From Gammaproteobacteria bacterium (GTDB lineage: Bacteria > Pseudomonadota > Gammaproteobacteria > Pseudomonadales > Azotimanducaceae): a stretch of 13,143 nucleotides of DNA. Both the position numbers and the translations under genes were made by a program. The stretch lies in contig NZNP01000140.1 of assembly GCA_002694945.1 (NCBI GenBank), positions 2,364-15,506 of the forward strand, read 5' to 3'. The notes beneath the pieces are model-generated. The model had not been told where the DNA came from. It was given only the letters and a program-made list of their open reading frames with translations, and ran no database searches. Shown piece after piece: positions 1-7,961 of this stretch (positions are counted from its first letter, which is position 1; every line of letters starts with the position of its first letter).

Positions 1-1397
1 CGGAAGCTGTCGATCATCAGGCCAACGCCGATCGCCGTCGCCACTGCCAGCGTGAGGCCTGCCAGCGCCACGCTTAAATCCTGCGGATACCAGATCGCTT
101 CTCGAACGGACAATCTCGCAAGATATGGTCCCTTAACCAATCCGCTGAAGCGACGCAGACGCTTCAGCAACGGTATCATGAGAAACCCGACCGCCAGGCT
201 CAGGACGGCAATACTGAAGAATCCCCCCGCTAATCCTGTAGCGGGTGAAGCCAGGCAGAAGACCGCCGCCAGCATCAGCACACCCGTTAATCCAAGTGCA
301 ATCCAGCTGTAATCAATATCCTGTTCCGTCCTATGAAAGGCCCAGGCTCCTCCGAACAAGCAGACCCCAAACGCGGAACCCACGCCCTTGAAGATAACCC
401 AGCCATCAAGATAGAGGGCGACGGGCTCCGTCGGCAATGCCGCCGCCAGGAGCCATTGCGCCAGGAAGAGCCCTGCCATAAGTCCAATGAGTGACGAGAG
501 TGTCCCCAGCACAACCATGCCAACAACAAAGTAGAGGCGCAATATATGCCAATCCACTCCCAACACATGGAAGCGTTCAAATACCGACCATAAACGGCGT
601 AACCAAGAGACCGATACCTGATAAATCAGGAGCCAGGCAACCAACAGCGCAAGCAATCCCAGTGCGGAAATATTGAACAAGACCGACTTGCCGAATTCTC
701 TAGCAGGATGTTGCTCGGCAATCGACACAACCTCCCAGTCGTCGAGTGCATCGTGCACCAGTGGCCTAGAGGGAAAACCGGCACCAAAGCCAGGCAGCAG
801 GCGTTCCGCAGCGTCTTTTAACTCAGCGAGTGGATCATAAATGCTTACCCCCACATAGGAAATCCGCTCCACTGGCAGATTCAGGAGATCCTGCACCGGT
901 GCGATATCCGCAATGAGTGTACCTGCCGGCGCATCCAGGACGCCATTGACGGGTAGGTCAATGTGTCCCTGCAAGGTCGGATCAATCCACACACCTGTCC
1001 ACGAAAACTCAGGATATGCGTTTCCCTCGGTTGATCCATCAGAATCACCTCGCCAATCCGATGCGAGCAGATCCACACCGATCACACGCACTGATCGACC
1101 ATTTAGCTCAACGGTTTCATCGATTAGCGGCGCCATGGCCTCCACTCCATCGATGGCGCCTCTCCGCCACTGTCGGCGGAGGGAAAAATAGTCTTCTGAA
1201 GTCAGTTGATCGCGGTGCAGGAAGTGCGTGTAGCTTGCCAGTTGTGACGGCACCAGGGCGTCGAGACGTGTAGAAATTGAAGTGCTGATCAGATGGACAC
1301 TGACAATCGACGTCACTCCGAGGCCGATGCCGATCACAGCCATAGCTGTTGACCAGGGTGTTCGCGCCAGAAATCGACCGAGCGCCAGCAGAATCAA
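1..1397 (-). CDS. FtsX-like ABC transporter permease (C-terminus beyond the window)
   Basis: This is the membrane subunit of an ABC exporter or lipoprotein/envelope transporter. Read on the minus strand, the frame stays open for 465 codons from a TTG at 1397 to the window edge, so the gene is partial, not broken. One membrane segment near residues 13-38 is followed by a soluble, presumably periplasmic, domain to about residue 250. Several strongly hydrophobic segments follow, then a soluble stretch rich in Arg and a further hydrophobic segment containing VALAGLTLAVATAIGVG at the edge. That suggests a duplicated FtsX layout of the kind seen in large (about 800-residue) YbbP-like permeases. The TTG start lies inside the stop of the ATPase gene (TTGA overlap) with AGGTGG about 9 bases upstream, so translation is probably coupled. 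No in-frame ATG lies nearby upstream. The substrate is unknown. Confidence 0.85.
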   Translation of the reverse strand, partial: MILLALGRFLARTPWSTAMAVIGIGLGVTSIVSVHLISTSISTRLDALVPSQLASYTHFLHRDQLTSEDYFSLRRQWRRGAIDGVEAMAPLIDETVELNGRSVRVIGVDLLASDWRGDSDGSTEGNAYPEFSWTGVWIDPTLQGHIDLPVNGVLDAPAGTLIADIAPVQDLLNLPVERISYVGVSIYDPLAELKDAAERLLPGFGAGFPSRPLVHDALDDWEVVSIAEQHPAREFGKSVLFNISALGLLALLVAWLLIYQVSVSWLRRLWSVFERFHVLGVDWHILRLYFVVGMVVLGTLSSLIGLMAGLFLAQWLLAAALPTEPVALYLDGWVIFKGVGSAFGVCLFGGAWAFHRTEQDIDYSWIALGLTGVLMLAAVFCLASPATGLAGGFFSIAVLSLAVGFLMIPLLKRLRRFSGLVKGPYLARLSVREAIWYPQDLSVALAGLTLAVATAIGVGLMIDSF

Positions 1398-2071
1398 GGG
1401 GCGCCCCCACCTGTTAGATGCAGCTGGTGATCTGCCATCGCAGCCACCTCAGGATTATGGGTGGCGATCACCAGCGCGACGCCAATCTCACGTGCGGTTT
1501 GAAATAGCAGATTGGCCACCTGGGCAGTATTAGCGAGGTCAAGGTTGCCCGTAGGTTCATCCGCCAGGAGTAACGGCGGTGACAGAAGCAAGGCACGTGC
1601 AACGGCAACCCGCTGCTGTTCACCACCGGATAGCACTTCTGGATAAACCCCGGTGCGATCGGCTAACCCAAAATTCTGCAATAATTCAGCAGCACGCTTA
1701 TCGAGATCTCGACGTCGATTCAATCGCGCGGGCAAACGAACATTCTCAAGTACAGTTAACGTCGGCACGAGATTAAAGAACTGATACACATATCCAATCT
1801 GCTGACGTCTTATGGCTGTACGTTCACGTTCGCTGGCATCGTGCATGCACACAGCGCCGCCCGGGACATCGAGAACCAGTTCACCCTTATCAACGGGCAA
1901 TACGCCAGCCAGCAGATTGAGCAGCGTGGATTTGCCGGAGCCGCTCGGCCCCGTTACTGCCAGGGACTCACCGCTCATCAACTCAAACGAGAGGTCATTG
2001 ATCACGTCAATCCGGCGATCACCGTCTGTGTACTGTTTGGTGATGCGATTAATCGTCAGTGTGCGTGGCAT
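1394..2071 (-). CDS. ABC transporter ATP-binding protein, LolD/MacB/YbbA type
   Basis: This cytoplasmic ATPase of 225 residues has the full length usual for the family. Walker A is GPSGSGKST at residues 41-49. The Q-loop glutamine is near residue 97 (YVYQFF), the signature LSGGEQQ is at 147-153, Walker B LLLADEP is at 167-173 with the D-loop NLD just after, and the switch histidine is in ATHN near 205. All catalytic elements are intact. The LSGGEQQRVAVARAL form is typical of the LolD/MacB/YbbA group, which drives extrusion or envelope transport with FtsX-like permeases instead of uptake. The start is supported by GAAGG 7 bases upstream of the ATG. It overlaps the permease gene that follows by 4 bases, so the two form an operon. 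It is divergent from the TetR gene, which may regulate it (inference). Confidence 0.93.
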   Translation of the reverse strand: MPRTLTINRITKQYTDGDRRIDVINDLSFELMSGESLAVTGPSGSGKSTLLNLLAGVLPVDKGELVLDVPGGAVCMHDASERERTAIRRQQIGYVYQFFNLVPTLTVLENVRLPARLNRRRDLDKRAAELLQNFGLADRTGVYPEVLSGGEQQRVAVARALLLSPPLLLADEPTGNLDLANTAQVANLLFQTAREIGVALVIATHNPEVAAMADHQLHLTGGGAP

Positions 2072-2156
2072 AACAGCCTTCGGTTGCCTATCAGAACAAC
2101 GACGTTACGGCGGCAGACCTAGCACGTCAATGTGGGCCAGACTTGCCATAGAGTCG

Positions 2157-2191
2157 CCGACCTATCGGCCCGATAGTCGGAGGCGCGCCTC
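2157..2191. repeat. Two adjacent palindromes upstream of the ABC operon
   Basis: CCGA plus CTATCG (2157-2167, with one unpaired C at 2161) is mirrored by CGATAG plus TCGG (2171-2180) around a 3-base centre. It is followed at once by the perfect 12-bp palindrome GAGGCGCGCCTC at 2180-2191. Together they lie about 85-120 bases upstream of the ATPase start codon. If the TATAAT at 2268-2273 is used, both lie in the 5' leader of the ABC mRNA. They could be repressor operators or a leader hairpin; which of these cannot be told from sequence. Confidence 0.5.
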
Positions 2192-2237
2192 GTGGTTGCC
2201 GGGAGAAGCAGGTTGTCGAGCTTTCATGCAACGCTCT

Positions 2238-2384
2238 GTTACCTCTAAACTTGTGTTTGTTAAATAAATTATAGATTGCTCTGGTTCCACCGTTTCGCTG
2301 GCTAATAAAAACCCTTGTTGGTAGAAGAATACGAACCTACTCTTTTGGGTTCCATGTCTTGACTATCTTGTCACCTCTAAAGTT
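2238..2384 (+). repeat. Split 15-bp direct repeat, GT(T/C)ACCTCTAAA(C/G)TT
   Basis: Copy one is at 2238-2252 and copy two at 2370-2384, in the same orientation, 132 bases apart start to start, with 13 of 15 bases identical. The copies flank the AT-rich core of the divergent spacer, one near each candidate promoter. They may be paired binding sites for one regulator, such as the TetR protein. They are not internally palindromic, which is unusual for TetR operators, so the function is uncertain. Confidence 0.4.
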
Positions 2385-2449
2385 AACCTCCGTCAGTATA
2401 CAATCAGTGATAAATTGGCGGGGGCTTTGACGTAAATGGAAGTATCTCG

Positions 2450-3079
2450 ATGTTAGGTTTGGTCAAGCATGGCATGGGTAAATCTGGCAAAGGCCGGAGG
2501 ACCGCTCAATGTATTCTTGAGGCGGCGGCCGAATTGCTAATCGATGAGGGATACCACAGTTTCTCATTGCGTAAGGTCTCCGCTCGAGCGGGTTTAACGA
2601 TCGGCAACCTTCAATATTACTTTCCAACCAAGGACTCTCTTATTGCTGCTATGTTGGATGAGACTATTGGCGAGTACCTCAAACGGTTTGAGCAAATTAG
2701 GGACTCGACAGGCCCAGATCCTATTGAACAGTTTAAGGCTTTGATTGAGATGATCATCCGGGATCTGAATCGTAAACGAACAACTGTCTTTTTCCCTGAA
2801 CTTTGGGCGCTAGCAAATCACCACGTGCATGCTGTGGATTTGATGGATGATATGTATGAAAAATACCGCCATGTATTGGTTGAGGTAATGCGTCTGATAA
2901 ATCCCACTTTGTCCGATGCTCAGTTGCATCGTCTGGCGCTCTTTATTAGCTGCTCAATAGAAGGCCATACAATGTTTATTGGAAACGGAAAGCGATGGAC
3001 CTACGAGACAGAAAATATCGTGGCGATGGCGGCGAAGTCATTTCTTTGGCTCGTTCAGAGCGGGGAAGTGCCTGAATAA
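2450..3079 (+). CDS. TetR/AcrR-family transcriptional regulator (BetI-like)
   Basis: This DNA-binding repressor of 209 residues has the usual family length. The N-terminal helix-turn-helix spans about residues 18-62, with the recognition part SLRKVSARAGLTIGNLQYYF at 39-58 followed by PTKDSL. The NLQYYF version of this motif is typical of the BetI-like subgroup. The rest (about 65-209) is helical and would form the ligand-binding and dimer domain. The chosen ATG has GGAAG 7 bases upstream; a second in-frame ATG at 2474 lacks as good a ribosome site. It is divergent from the ABC operon and convergent with the TonB receptor, so the likeliest targets are itself and the ABC genes. The inducer is unknown. 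Confidence 0.92.
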   Translation: MLGLVKHGMGKSGKGRRTAQCILEAAAELLIDEGYHSFSLRKVSARAGLTIGNLQYYFPTKDSLIAAMLDETIGEYLKRFEQIRDSTGPDPIEQFKALIEMIIRDLNRKRTTVFFPELWALANHHVHAVDLMDDMYEKYRHVLVEVMRLINPTLSDAQLHRLALFISCSIEGHTMFIGNGKRWTYETENIVAMAAKSFLWLVQSGEVPE

Positions 3080-3219
3080 GGGCAAGAAATTTCTCTCAAG
3101 TATTGGATAGTGAAAAATTTTAACGTTACTTCAGAAGTCTTGTTGTGCCCATCGTGTCCGATAGGGGCCTGCAGAAATCGCTAGGCCGGTAAAAGACACG
3201 AATAGGCACACCAAATACC

Positions 3220-3241
3220 AAGAAGAAAAGGCTTTCTTCTT
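3220..3241. terminator. A+T-rich stem-loop between convergent genes
   Basis: AAGAAGAAA (3220-3228) pairs perfectly with TTTCTTCTT (3233-3241) around the loop AGGC. It lies 140 bases past the TetR stop and 18 bases past the receptor stop on the other strand, so it could end both transcripts. The stem has only two G-C pairs and no clear T-run follows on either strand, so this is a weak terminator call. Confidence 0.35.
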
Positions 3242-3259
3242 CTCGCGGGGACTATAAGG

Positions 3260-5455
3260 CTAGAAGTTGTACCTAAAGCTCAGGCCCCACCACTTGGGCT
3301 TACCGTAGTACTGTTCTGTCATACCGAAAGCAGCCTCTGTAGACAGGTCAAATGTCTGTACGAGGTATTCCTCGTCAGTGACGTTGTTAATAAAGGCCGA
3401 AGCTTCCCACTTATCGCTTTCGGGACGATAGGTCAATGCAACATTGCTCAGGGTATAACCGTTTTCGGTGACAGCATCGAGACCCGTCAGTGAGAAGAAG
3501 TGCTCCGATCGGTAGATGCTGTCTGCTTGAATAGCCAGATAGCCACTGCCTACGTTCCATGCTTTTCGGACCATGATGTTAGTAGCCCATTCCGGAGACT
3601 GGACCGAGGTAGTATCTACGCCGTCAGGCAACTCGATATCAATATCGTTGTAGGCAATACCGAGAATAATGTCCCAGCCTTCACCTGGCGACGATTGTAC
3701 TTCAACTTCAAAGCCCGTACTTTCAGCTTCTGCATTCACGGTCAAGGTATCGATTCCGATGATGTTAAAGGCTTGATAGTCCTCGTAATCGTAATAGTAA
3801 GCAGCCGCATTAACACGGGTTAGGCCACCCATGAATGTCCACTTAGCTCCAATCTCAAATGCGTCCAGCTGTTCGGGGCCGTAAGCCATTGTAGCGTCGT
3901 TATAATCAGTTGCAGGAGGATTCAGCGGGAAGATTGGTGCGTTAAATCCGCCTCCTTTAACGCCGCGGTTCCAGCTGACATAGTACAGCGTGTCTTCGTT
4001 GGGAAACCAGTCGAGTGACAATCGTGTCGACCATTCTGTGTCATCCTGTGAGCCAGAATAGGCTGCGAGTTGCAGCAGCTGATTCACGTTGCCGTCTGCA
4101 TCAAAATTGCGTGCCTCTGGATCTAGGAATTCCACGATGTTGATTGAGTAGTCAAAATCTTTTTCGTCATTGATGACGCGGGCTCCGAACACCAGGTTCA
4201 TGTTATCCGACAATGCATATTCCACTTGGCCAAAGGCAGACATTGACTGCAGGTCAGAGGTGTAGGGGTTAATTAAACCTGCTTCCGCACCAGCCGTGGG
4301 TGCGGGACCCACGAATGGATCAGTGATTGCGCCATTAGAGTCGTCAATATCCAGGTCCATATAATAGACACCAGCGACCCATTTGATAGTTTCGTTCTCA
4401 CCATCCAAGCGCAGCTCCTGTGAGAATTGTTCCGCGTCGGTGTTTAGAAAAAACTGGAACACTGGCGCAGGAGAGGCATCTGAGTCTTCAATATACTTTC
4501 TCTCGACAGTCGAAAGGTCAGTAATAGATGTGAAACGGAAGTTTTCAAAATCGTGTTTGACTGTGAGGCTATAGCCGCGCGTTTCGAGATCATTGTAGCC
4601 GGGGTCGTCATAGTCACCGGCAAATACGTCGCCATCCGTGTCTTGGTAGCCAAGCACCGAGTTGAACAGTTCAGGGGTTAGTTCACCCGGAGCGCCCAGC
4701 GAGGTTACGTGCTCAAAGAAACCTGTATCGATATCCTGGTCAGACGCCCTAAGACTTAGTAGAACTTCGGTTGCTTCGTTTTCCCATAAGAGCTGCAGCC
4801 GGTAGGACCGATCTTCAGCATTGTTCAAGTCGCCGCCGAGTCGGTTTTCGATATAGCCATCATTGTCATGCGTAGAAACCGATAAGCGTGCAGAAAGATT
4901 TTCGGTGAGTCCACCACCCACGGCACCTTCAAATTTAATCTGATCGTAGTCACCGTAAGTGACTTTCGCATAGCCTTCCAATTCTTGGCTTGGTTTGACC
5001 GATACAAAATGCGCTAGGCCACCCGTCGCGTTCCTGCCATACAGTGTCCCCTGCGGACCTTTCAATAGTTCGACTCGCTCCATATCGAATAGAGCAAAAC
5101 CGGTACCTGACATCTGAGAGATATAAACCTCATCTAAGTAAACCGCGACCGGGCTCTCGACGTTAGTGGTAAAGTCATTGGCAGCGACGCCGCGCATAGC
5201 GATAGCGTAATTGGCTTCGCCGTTCGGCTGGACTGTCGATACACCCGCTGCCATTGCGGTAACGTCCTGAGCATTGTCGTAACCCAGTGCCTCGAGTTGT
5301 TCCCCTGTCATCGCGGTAACGGCGATACCAACGTCCTGAACGTTTTGTTCCCTCTTTTGTGCTGTGACGACAACTTCCTCAAGGACATTCGCGCAGGTAT
5401 TAGTCGAGAGAACGCCGGCAATAGCCAGTGTCAGCAGTGACTTGATAGATCGCAT
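3260..5455 (-). CDS. TonB-dependent outer-membrane receptor
   Basis: This outer-membrane beta-barrel imports a bound nutrient using TonB-ExbBD energy; at 731 residues it is complete. A Sec signal peptide covers about residues 1-23. It is followed directly by a TonB-box-like stretch (VLEEVVVTAQK, about 24-34) and the plug domain, including VAVYLDEVYI, then MERVELLKGPQGTLYGRNATGG near residues 125-147. The rest is the barrel, with alternating aromatic strands, ending in WGLSFRYNF; the final Phe is the usual signal for barrel assembly. It resembles the siderophore-receptor-like group widespread in marine Proteobacteria, many members of which carry sugars, aromatics or steroids and not iron, so the substrate cannot be named. 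GAGGGG lies about 6 bases upstream of the ATG. The nearby sulfatase suggests a sulfated ligand (inference). Confidence 0.95.
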   Translation of the reverse strand: MRSIKSLLTLAIAGVLSTNTCANVLEEVVVTAQKREQNVQDVGIAVTAMTGEQLEALGYDNAQDVTAMAAGVSTVQPNGEANYAIAMRGVAANDFTTNVESPVAVYLDEVYISQMSGTGFALFDMERVELLKGPQGTLYGRNATGGLAHFVSVKPSQELEGYAKVTYGDYDQIKFEGAVGGGLTENLSARLSVSTHDNDGYIENRLGGDLNNAEDRSYRLQLLWENEATEVLLSLRASDQDIDTGFFEHVTSLGAPGELTPELFNSVLGYQDTDGDVFAGDYDDPGYNDLETRGYSLTVKHDFENFRFTSITDLSTVERKYIEDSDASPAPVFQFFLNTDAEQFSQELRLDGENETIKWVAGVYYMDLDIDDSNGAITDPFVGPAPTAGAEAGLINPYTSDLQSMSAFGQVEYALSDNMNLVFGARVINDEKDFDYSINIVEFLDPEARNFDADGNVNQLLQLAAYSGSQDDTEWSTRLSLDWFPNEDTLYYVSWNRGVKGGGFNAPIFPLNPPATDYNDATMAYGPEQLDAFEIGAKWTFMGGLTRVNAAAYYYDYEDYQAFNIIGIDTLTVNAEAESTGFEVEVQSSPGEGWDIILGIAYNDIDIELPDGVDTTSVQSPEWATNIMVRKAWNVGSGYLAIQADSIYRSEHFFSLTGLDAVTENGYTLSNVALTYRPESDKWEASAFINNVTDEEYLVQTFDLSTEAAFGMTEQYYGKPKWWGLSFRYNF

Positions 5456-5763
5456 TTTTTCCCCTCTTTATATATTGAGACCAAGTTTCTAGGTCGATAG
5501 TACTAGATTAATCGCGATAAGACATAAAAAAGCAAGGATTCTGGAAATTTTTGCACGGTTTTGGTGCTTTTTAGTGATTTTCAGAATTCTTATCAGATCG
5601 AAATTTAAGATTTCTGGCTTCGCTCGTCGACCTTAGGCCAATATTAGGTTATCCGGTGCTATTTAGGGTCTAAAAGCTTTAGACATTTCAACAATTTTCA
5701 TTGGCTGCTTGTACGACTAATCAGTATTTTGACAGCGCCATGGTTGCTTCTTATGAAATAGTG
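5456..5763. other. A+T-rich spacer upstream of the TonB receptor
   Basis: These 308 bases contain no convincing gene. Next to the receptor start is its ribosome site, then a near-palindrome with core ATCGCGAT (about 5508-5520), and farther out an A+T-rich tract consistent with a promoter region. The part nearest the sulfatase remnant shows nothing recognisable and may be leftover sequence from the event that truncated that gene. Confidence 0.4.
5507..5535 (-). promoter_or_regulatory. Possible sigma-70-type promoter for the TonB receptor
   Basis: On the minus strand, TTGCTT (5530-5535) and ATTAAT (5507-5512) are 17 bases apart, about 50 bases before the receptor start codon. Each box matches the consensus only partly. 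The ATCGCGAT near-palindrome at 5508-5520 overlaps the -10 box and could be an operator. This is a motif match by eye only. Confidence 0.3.
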
Positions 5764-6210
5764 TCACAGGTGTTTTTTAGCTAACTCTGCCTCTCTAAGT
5801 AGTTGGGCGACTACGTCCGGGAACTGCGAGGCCATATTTCTGGTTTCGCTGAGGTCGTTATCTAAATTGTATAGTTGGTGTTCAGGTACCTCCTCTGTGT
5901 ATTGGGCGAGCCATAAGAGTTCAGGATCATTCCTCTGCCGAGGTAAGACTAATTTCCATGCGCTTTTTCTAACCGCCTGAAGAATATTGAGTGAATGGTA
6001 AAAATAGGTGAGATCTCTTGACTCAGGCGTTCCAAGCAATCGCCACGTGAGACTGTAAACATCAAGGTCCAAATCAGAGGGTACATTTGCCCCAGTCGCT
6101 TCAGCGATTGTCGGCAAAAGATCCGTTAGACTGGCGACTTCATAACCAGTTTGATGGCAGGCATGGTAACCCGATTGAAGTAATGGACCTGGGGCTGGCG
6201 CTTCAGGCAT
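5764..6210 (-). pseudogene. Sulfatase remnant, C-terminal part only
   Basis: The open frame of 148 codons matches the C-terminal third of an arylsulfatase-like protein. VASLTDLLPTIAEATGA (from about residue 26), the DLDVYSLTWRLLG region, AVRKSAWKL, and a final YNLDNDLSETRNMA block correspond to the last part of the neighbouring intact sulfatase, but with different residues, so it is a different subfamily and not a recent copy. The metal-binding DD, the CxPSR formylglycine site and the DNGP region are absent. An in-frame TGA lies 7 codons upstream of the first ATG, no ribosome site precedes that ATG, and only 125 bases separate it from the next gene. The first ~22 residues do not look like sulfatase. 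It cannot be an active sulfatase; most likely it was left by a deletion. Expression as a small protein is possible but unsupported. Confidence 0.75.
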
Positions 6211-6335
6211 TGAGTCTTGAGCGAGTCGTCAAAGGAACTGACTCATTGCCCAATGGTCCGCAGACTGTGCTCTGACGCGTCGAGCAAGCCGCGCTAAAGG
6301 CGGCCTTGAATGAATAAATAGGATGAAGAAGTAAA

Positions 6336-7760
6336 ATGTTGTTTGAATATCTGCGCGGAATATCTGTATTTATATTCATGATGCTGTTCTCGTCTGCCTT
6401 AATCGCCAGGCCACCGAATATTCTTCTTATATATGTTGATGACCTCGGTTACGGCGACCTCAGCAGTTATGGTCACCCGGTCATTAGGACACCAAATATC
6501 GACAATTTGGCTAATGAGGGGCTTAGGTTGACCAGTTTTTATGCGCCCTCTGCACTATGTTCGCCGTCCCGGGCGGGCCTGTTGACTGGCCGCCATCCAT
6601 ATCGCACCGGTATAAAAAGTTGGATACCTCACGACAGCGGTGTCTATCTTCGCAGTGCCGAAGTTACGCTTGCGGAAACGCTTAAGGCTGTCAACTACCA
6701 GACTGCGCATATCGGCAAATGGCATCTTAATTCTGATCTTGGTAGTAAAGAGGAGCCACAGCCAACAGATCAGGGGTTTGACTACTTCTATGGGCATAAT
6801 GCGTTTCAGATTCCAACGAACAAAAACCCAGTCAACATCTACCGTAACGGCCAGGCATTACCAGAACAGAAGGGATATACAGCTGACCTCTACGCCGATG
6901 AAGCGATTCATTGGCTGAACGATCGTGATCCAAAAAAGCCGTTCTTTCTCTACCTAGGGATGGCGGAACCTCATGTCACCATAGAGAATCCGGATGAGTA
7001 CAACGCTATTTACGCCCAGTATACCAATGGCCCGATTGTTCCGATTCGTTCCGAAACCGGTGGACCGGCAAAGGACAAGCTCAAACCACGGGGACCTGGT
7101 GAGTACTATGCCAATATAACGTATATGGACGCCCAGCTCGGTCGAGTGCTGGATTGGCTCAAAGACAGTAATCTTGCAGAAGAAACGATAGTGGTATTTG
7201 CCAGTGACAATGGTCCGGTAACATCCGACTGGTTACGATGGTTTGAGGTCAATGCCTATGGCGATACTGGGGGGTTTCGGGGTCGCAAACACTTTCTGTA
7301 TGAAGGTGGCATTCGTGTACCGGCTATCATTCGCTATCCAGGCCTGGTTAAACCTGGGACAACTACCGATGTCCCAGTCGTTGCAACGGACCTCTTTGTT
7401 ACATTGACCTCCATTGGCGGAGGAGACGTGCCAACGGATAGGTCTATCGATGGGGTCGATATCTCGCCGGTGTTGGCAGGTGGAAAGTTACCGGAGCGTT
7501 CTATACTCTGGGCACTTGCCTCCGTCTCAGACATTGAGTTCGCGCTACGCAAAGGTAGTTGGAAACTGCTTTCTGATAAACGTCGGATCCCTGTCGCCCT
7601 TTTCAACTTAGAAGAAGATCCGCTCGAGTTTTTCAATCTTCTTGAACAAAACCTGGATGTCGTTGAGATGCTTAGTCACGAGCTGGATCGGACTTTAGCC
7701 GATATACTTGCTGATCCTTTTCGCCCGAACAAAGAAATGAGGTTCAGGTTTTCACAGTAA
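6336..7760 (+). CDS. Secreted arylsulfatase-type sulfatase (S1 family)
   Basis: This enzyme hydrolyses sulfate esters, most likely in the periplasm; it has 474 residues and looks complete. A signal peptide covers about residues 1-24 (hydrophobic core, ALIA at the end). The active-site motif CSPSR is at 75-79; Cys75 would be converted to formylglycine, and the CxPxR form suits the aerobic maturation enzyme, which is not in this window. Metal and catalytic elements present are DD (35-36), GKWH (127-130), EPH with His213, DNGP (291-294) and RGRKHFLYEGGIRVPA with Lys318. The typical C-terminal subdomain follows, including RKGSWKLL. An AGGA followed by GAAGAAG precedes the ATG. It is divergent from the sulfatase remnant and convergent with the amidase-like gene. 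The natural substrate (polysaccharide, steroid or small aromatic sulfate) cannot be determined from sequence. Confidence 0.94.
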   Translation: MLFEYLRGISVFIFMMLFSSALIARPPNILLIYVDDLGYGDLSSYGHPVIRTPNIDNLANEGLRLTSFYAPSALCSPSRAGLLTGRHPYRTGIKSWIPHDSGVYLRSAEVTLAETLKAVNYQTAHIGKWHLNSDLGSKEEPQPTDQGFDYFYGHNAFQIPTNKNPVNIYRNGQALPEQKGYTADLYADEAIHWLNDRDPKKPFFLYLGMAEPHVTIENPDEYNAIYAQYTNGPIVPIRSETGGPAKDKLKPRGPGEYYANITYMDAQLGRVLDWLKDSNLAEETIVVFASDNGPVTSDWLRWFEVNAYGDTGGFRGRKHFLYEGGIRVPAIIRYPGLVKPGTTTDVPVVATDLFVTLTSIGGGDVPTDRSIDGVDISPVLAGGKLPERSILWALASVSDIEFALRKGSWKLLSDKRRIPVALFNLEEDPLEFFNLLEQNLDVVEMLSHELDRTLADILADPFRPNKEMRFRFSQ

Positions 7761-7833
7761 AGAAATCGAGTTGGTAAGAAGCTTCCGTCTCACGATCGAT
7801 CATGGGAAGGGTCAACCAGCAAATACTACCATT

Positions 7834-7866
7834 CTTCTGGTCAGCTTGAGTGACCAGAGGCTCAAG
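7834..7866. other. Interlocked inverted repeats between convergent genes
   Basis: TCTGGTCA (7836-7843) pairs with TGACCAGA (7851-7858), extending to 10 bp with a wobble pair (7834-7843 with 7851-7860), around a 7-base loop. Inside that loop, CTTGAG (7845-7850) is complementary to CTCAAG (7861-7866) just beyond the stem. The two stems can form only as alternatives or as a compact pseudoknot. No T-run follows on either strand, so it does not look like an ordinary intrinsic terminator, although its place between two convergent genes would suit one. Confidence 0.5.
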
Positions 7867-7961
7867 TTCGGGCCATCTTTGCAGAAAACTTGATTTCGAA
7901 AAAAGCTCTTATCATTAAGCGATAATGCCATTCATCAAAATCCAACCTGGCCTCTAAACTC

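Larger units (their letters stand above)
2072..2449. promoter_or_regulatory. Divergent spacer between the ABC operon and the TetR gene
   Basis: No gene is visible in these 378 bases. A perfect TATAAT lies on the minus strand at 2268-2273, pointing at the ABC operon, but no good -35 box sits 16-18 bases before it. On the plus strand, TTGACT at 2359-2364 resembles a -35 box and TACAAT at 2399-2404 a -10 box, but they are not properly spaced from each other. The spacer also carries two palindromes and a split direct repeat, listed separately. These are plausible operators for the divergently encoded TetR protein. Regulation is inferred only. Confidence 0.5.

Noticed and set aside
1117..1410. A 97-codon minus-strand frame starting with GTG near the ATPase stop
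   Set aside because: The neighbouring frame on the same strand, starting at TTG 1397, continues for 465 codons with clear permease features; this one is an out-of-frame shadow.
1812..2267. A 151-codon plus-strand frame
   Set aside because: It lies opposite the ABC ATPase, whose motifs are unmistakable, and its product is rich in Arg and Ser with no recognisable features.
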